Below, one piece after another: positions 60,881 through 64,000 of a DNA stretch of 64,000 nt (position 1 is the first letter of the stretch; each line of letters starts with the position of its first letter). Source of the DNA: Mycobacterium sp. shizuoka-1 (GTDB lineage Bacteria; Actinomycetota; Actinomycetes; Mycobacteriales; Mycobacteriaceae); NCBI RefSeq assembly GCF_002723835.1, contig NZ_BEWG01000087.1:1-64000 (forward strand). Reading direction: 5' to 3'. Under the pieces are notes generated by a model. It did no database searches. It was given only the letters and a program-made list of their open reading frames with translations, and was not told the origin of the DNA. The position numbers and the translations under genes are program-made.

Positions 60881-61381
60881 GTGGCGCGCTTTTCCCGGGA
60901 TGAACTGACCGAAGCATTCGCAATCTTCGAGAAGACGGTCGACGACGCGGCTCGAAGTCAAGACTGGGACGCCTGGGTGAGTCATTACACCCCCGATGTC
61001 GACTACATCGAGCACGCGATGGGCACCATGAAGGGCCGCGACGAGGTGCGGGCCTGGATCACCAAGACCATGGGCAGCTTTCCGGGCAGCTACATGACCG
61101 AGTTTCCGTCGCTGTGGAAGGTGTTCGACGAGGACACCGGGCGGGTCATCTGCGAGCTGGACAACCCGATGCGCGACCCGGGCGACGGCACCATCATCAG
61201 CGCCACCAACATCTCGATCGTCACCTACGCCGGCGACGGGCTGTGGTCGCGTCAGGAGGACATCTACAACCCGGTGAAGTTCCTGCAGGCCGGCATGAAG
61301 TGGTGCAAGAAGGCGGAGAAACTGGGCACCCTCGACGACGAGGCGGCCGCCTGGATGCAGGCGATGGGGGCGCGTAAGTGA
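60881..61381 (+). CDS. SnoaL-like (NTF2-fold) protein (Rv0138-like)
   Basis: The 166-residue protein has an NTF2-like pattern: DWDAWVSHYTPDVDYIEH near residue 27 and a C-terminal strand SIVTYAGDGLWSRQEDIYNP. Members are isomerases, dehydratases or have no known activity. The stop overlaps the epimerase start (GTGA). It corresponds to Rv0138 by order. Confidence 0.87.
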   Translation: MARFSRDELTEAFAIFEKTVDDAARSQDWDAWVSHYTPDVDYIEHAMGTMKGRDEVRAWITKTMGSFPGSYMTEFPSLWKVFDEDTGRVICELDNPMRDPGDGTIISATNISIVTYAGDGLWSRQEDIYNPVKFLQAGMKWCKKAEKLGTLDDEAAAWMQAMGARK

Positions 61382-62391
61382 CCAAGCTCGTCATCGGGGC
61401 GAACGGGTTCCTGGGCTCGCATGTCACTCGCCAGCTGGTCGCTGACGGCCACGAGGTCCGGGTCATGGTGCGCCCCAACGCGTCCACCATCTCGATCGAC
61501 GACCTCGACGTCACCCGTTTCGTCGGCGACATCTGGGACAACGACGTGCTGCGCGAGGCGATGGCCGGGGTCGACGACGTCTATTACTGCGTCGTCGACG
61601 CCCGAGGCTGGCTCAGCGATCCCACCCCGCTGTTCCGGACCAACGTCGAGGGCACCCGCAACGTCCTCGAGATCGCGCTCGAATTCTCCCTCCACCGGTT
61701 CATCTTCACCAGCAGCTACGTCACCGTCGAGCGCCGCCGCGGCACGACCACCAGCGAAACCGACATCATCAAAGACAAGGGCCTGACCCCCTACGTCCGG
61801 TCCCGCGTGCAGGCCGAAGAACTGGTCTTGCGCTACGCGCGCGAGCAGGGGCTGCCCGCCATCGCCATGTGCGTGTCGACCACCTACGGCAGCGGCGACT
61901 GGGGCCGCACCCCGCATGGCGCCATCATCGCCGGGGCGGCCTTCGGCAAGCTGCCGTTCGTCATGGGCGGCATCGAACTGGAAGCGGTCGGCGTCGACGA
62001 CGCCGCCCGCGCGATGATCCTGGCCGCCGAGCGCGGCCGGGTCGGAGAGCGCTATCTGATCTCGGAGAAGATGATCAGCAACGCCGACGTGGCGCGGATC
62101 GCCGCCACCGAAGCCGGTGTCCCGCCGCCGTCGAAGACCATCCCGCTGCCGCTCGCCTATGCGCTGGCCGCACTGGGAACCGCCAAAGCCCGGCTGCGCG
62201 GCACCGACGAAAAGCTCTCGCTGGGCTCGCTGCGGCTGATGCGGGCCGAGGGCCCACTGGACCACGGCAAGGCCGTGCGCGAACTGGGCTGGCAACCGCG
62301 TCCGGTCGAGGAGTCCATCCGCGAGGCAGCGAGGTTCTGGGTCGGACTGCGCGAGGCCAAGCGCAAGGCGAAGGCGGCCCAACCGGACTGA
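61378..62391 (+). CDS. Extended SDR, NAD-dependent epimerase/dehydratase family (Rv0139-like)
   Basis: The 337-residue protein has the Rossmann motif VIGANGFLGSHVTRQL and the region FTSSYVTVER and YVRSRVQAEEL, where the usual YxxxK is replaced by Tyr-Val-Arg-Ser-Arg, so catalysis may differ or the enzyme may be a binding protein. It is coupled to the SnoaL gene. Confidence 0.87.
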   Translation: MTKLVIGANGFLGSHVTRQLVADGHEVRVMVRPNASTISIDDLDVTRFVGDIWDNDVLREAMAGVDDVYYCVVDARGWLSDPTPLFRTNVEGTRNVLEIALEFSLHRFIFTSSYVTVERRRGTTTSETDIIKDKGLTPYVRSRVQAEELVLRYAREQGLPAIAMCVSTTYGSGDWGRTPHGAIIAGAAFGKLPFVMGGIELEAVGVDDAARAMILAAERGRVGERYLISEKMISNADVARIAATEAGVPPPSKTIPLPLAYALAALGTAKARLRGTDEKLSLGSLRLMRAEGPLDHGKAVRELGWQPRPVEESIREAARFWVGLREAKRKAKAAQPD

Positions 62392-62422
62392 ACCCGGTCA
62401 CCGGCGAATACGTGTCCCGCGT

Positions 62423-62818
62423 ATGACGCCACGCATCGCTGTCCTGCTCGCCGCTGATCTGTTCGCCGCCGTGCTGCTGGTGGTGGCGTGCTCGTCGGGG
62501 CCTCCCTCCGCGCCCGCCCCGGCGGCCTCCTCGCCCACGTCGGTGACCACCGCGTCCCCGGCCGCCGCGGCCGGCCCGACGATCGGCATCGCCGGCATGA
62601 AATACACCACGCCGGCCTCGGTGGCCCCGGGTGCCACGATCACGGTGACCAACGGCGACGGGGCCGAGCACACCGTCACCGCCGACTCCGGCAACGCGTT
62701 CGACGTCGAGGTCGACGGCAACGGCACCGCCACGTTCACCGCGCCGACCCAACCCGGAACGTATGCCTTCCATTGCACCTACCACCCGATGATGCACGGC
62801 CAGTTGGTCGTCGGGTGA
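62423..62818 (+). CDS. Cupredoxin (plastocyanin-like) lipoprotein
   Basis: The 131-residue protein starts with a lipoprotein signal (LVVACSSG). A type 1 copper site is evident: His in GAEHTVTAD, then CTYHPMMHG giving Cys, His and Met. The preceding Pro/Ala linker exposes the domain outside the membrane. It may carry electrons or buffer copper. Confidence 0.9.
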   Translation: MTPRIAVLLAADLFAAVLLVVACSSGPPSAPAPAASSPTSVTTASPAAAAGPTIGIAGMKYTTPASVAPGATITVTNGDGAEHTVTADSGNAFDVEVDGNGTATFTAPTQPGTYAFHCTYHPMMHGQLVVG

Positions 62819-62867
62819 GCCCCACCACCGTGGCGCGTTCTCAGGCTCGGCTGCCAAGATTCTCCCC

Positions 62868-64000
62868 ATGGCCACGATCAACGGCGCCGTCTCGCACTGG
62901 TTCACCGAACTGCCCCACCCTCGTCCCGCCCTGCCCGGTGACCGGGACGCCGACGTCTGCATCGTCGGCGCCGGCTACACCGGGCTGTGGACCGCCTACT
63001 ACCTGAAGAAGGCTGATCCGTCGCTGCGGATCACGATCCTGGAGTCGCGGTTCGCCGGGTTCGGTGCCTCCGGACGCAACGGCGGCTGGCTGTCCGGACT
63101 GGCTCCGGGCCACCGCGGACTGCTGGCCAAGCAATATGGCCGCGGCGCGGTGGTGGCCTGGCAACAGCTGCTCAACGACGCCGTCGATGAGGTCATCACG
63201 GTCGCCGCCGCCGAGAACATCGACGCCGACATTGTCAAGGGCGGCAACCTCGAGGTTGCGCGCAACGCGGCGCAGGCCCGTCGGCTGCGCGCCGAGGTCG
63301 ACGAGGACCGCGAATGGGGAACCGACGGCATCGAGATCCTGACCGCCGCCGAAGCCGCCGACCGCATCCGGGTGGACGGTTTGGTGCTCGGCTCGTTCAA
63401 CCCGCACTGCGCCCGCATCCAGCCGGCGAAGCTGGCGCGCGGCCTGGCCGATCTCGTCGAACGCCTCGGCGTCACGATCTACGAGCAGACGCCGGTGACG
63501 ACGATCAGCCCGGGGCGTGCAGACACGCCGCGCGGGGTGGTGCGGGCGCCGATCATCCTGCGCGCCACCGAGGGGTTCACCGCACGGATGCGCGGCCTCC
63601 GCCGGCGCTGGTTGCCGATGAACAGCGCGATGATCGCCACCGAACCGATGGCCGACGACATCTGGGCGAGCATCGGCTGGGAAGGCCGAGAAACCATGGG
63701 CGACCTGGCGCACGGGTTCTTCTACGCGCAGCGCACGGCCGACAACCGCATCGCGATCGGCGGGCGGGCGGTGCCCTACCGCTATGCGTCTCGCATCGAC
63801 CACGACGGCGCCGTCGGGCAGGGCACCATCGACTACCTGACCGGGGTGCTCAACACCGTCCTGCCGCAGACCCGGGGAGTTCCGATCGCTCACGGCTGGT
63901 GCGGGGTGCTGGGTGTGCCGCGGGACTGGTCGGCCGGGGTCAGCCTGGACCCGGCGACCGGGCTGGGCGAGGCCGGCGGCTATGTCGGCCACGGCGTGAC
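62868..64000 (+). CDS. FAD-dependent oxidoreductase (DAO family), cut by the right edge
   Basis: From the ATG at 62868 the frame stays open to the window end (377 codons). Residues ~28-60 form the FAD-binding motif DVCIVGAGYTGLWTAYYL, with ASGRNGGW at ~70 as in gamma-glutamylputrescine- and sarcosine oxidase-like enzymes. The C-terminus is missing. It probably oxidises an amine or amino acid. Confidence 0.88.
   Translation, partial: MATINGAVSHWFTELPHPRPALPGDRDADVCIVGAGYTGLWTAYYLKKADPSLRITILESRFAGFGASGRNGGWLSGLAPGHRGLLAKQYGRGAVVAWQQLLNDAVDEVITVAAAENIDADIVKGGNLEVARNAAQARRLRAEVDEDREWGTDGIEILTAAEAADRIRVDGLVLGSFNPHCARIQPAKLARGLADLVERLGVTIYEQTPVTTISPGRADTPRGVVRAPIILRATEGFTARMRGLRRRWLPMNSAMIATEPMADDIWASIGWEGRETMGDLAHGFFYAQRTADNRIAIGGRAVPYRYASRIDHDGAVGQGTIDYLTGVLNTVLPQTRGVPIAHGWCGVLGVPRDWSAGVSLDPATGLGEAGGYVGHGV

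Noticed and set aside
1..64000. tRNA, rRNA, riboswitch, insertion sequence or phage genes
   Set aside because: I looked for cloverleaf ends, transposase and integrase motifs and saw none; island origin by integrase cannot be claimed from this window.

Overview
The window is G+C-rich (roughly two thirds by eye), uses many GTG starts and is packed with short ATGA/GTGA overlaps. Gene content is mycobacterial: several fast-grower-type lipid and redox genes, a RipA-like hydrolase, an MPT64-like secreted protein, and a TetR - P450 - MsrA - SnoaL - epimerase order that matches Rv0135c-Rv0139 of M. tuberculosis. I read it as chromosomal DNA of a Mycobacterium/Mycolicibacterium species. No tRNA, rRNA, CRISPR array, insertion sequence or integrase was seen.

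Positions 1 to about 21,000 form the unusual part: an atypical type VII secretion-like island. It has an FHA-containing EccC/EssC-type triple ATPase (6200-10648) behind a zinc-ribbon RDD membrane protein, a WXG100-alpha/beta-hydrolase fusion (10665), a DUF6777-like membrane protein (11672), a short WXG100 protein (12767) and its long paralogue with an extra C-terminal domain (780). Facing these genes is an operon of VWA, PP2C phosphatase and protein kinase with a Cys cluster, the same three classes as the TerY-P triad of tellurium/stress systems. An orphan NarL-type response regulator (2406), two proline-rich or polytopic membrane proteins sharing an AGTTYTG motif, a DUF7159-like proline-repeat protein and a beta-propeller membrane protein complete it. 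EccB, EccD, EccE and MycP are not visible.

The main hunt result is a 16-bp dyad, TCRNNCGWWCGNNYGA, found in front of nearly every transcription unit of the island (ten sites, six of them centred 103-123 nt before a start codon). It points to one regulon, with the orphan response regulator as the obvious but untested candidate regulator. The same element precedes a 57-codon ORF with a strong ribosome binding site.

Positions 21,100-64,000 are mostly ordinary mycobacterial metabolism: TetR/FadE; a PRC-MgtE_N protein coupled to an Nramp-related transporter; enoyl-CoA hydratase/SDR/GNAT; a LysR-controlled propeller and hydratase pair; GlgX; HAD/RibD-like reductase; a TetR-controlled ferredoxin reductase-desaturase pair; a GT39-type membrane transferase; a BlaI/M56 pair divergent from a RipA-like hydrolase; a DUF305/multicopper oxidase pair; a complete-looking URC uracil-catabolism operon (URC1, URC4, UPRT); an ABC exporter operon with a methyltransferase; alcohol dehydrogenases; the P450/Msr/SnoaL/epimerase block; a cupredoxin lipoprotein; and a FAD oxidoreductase running off the right edge.
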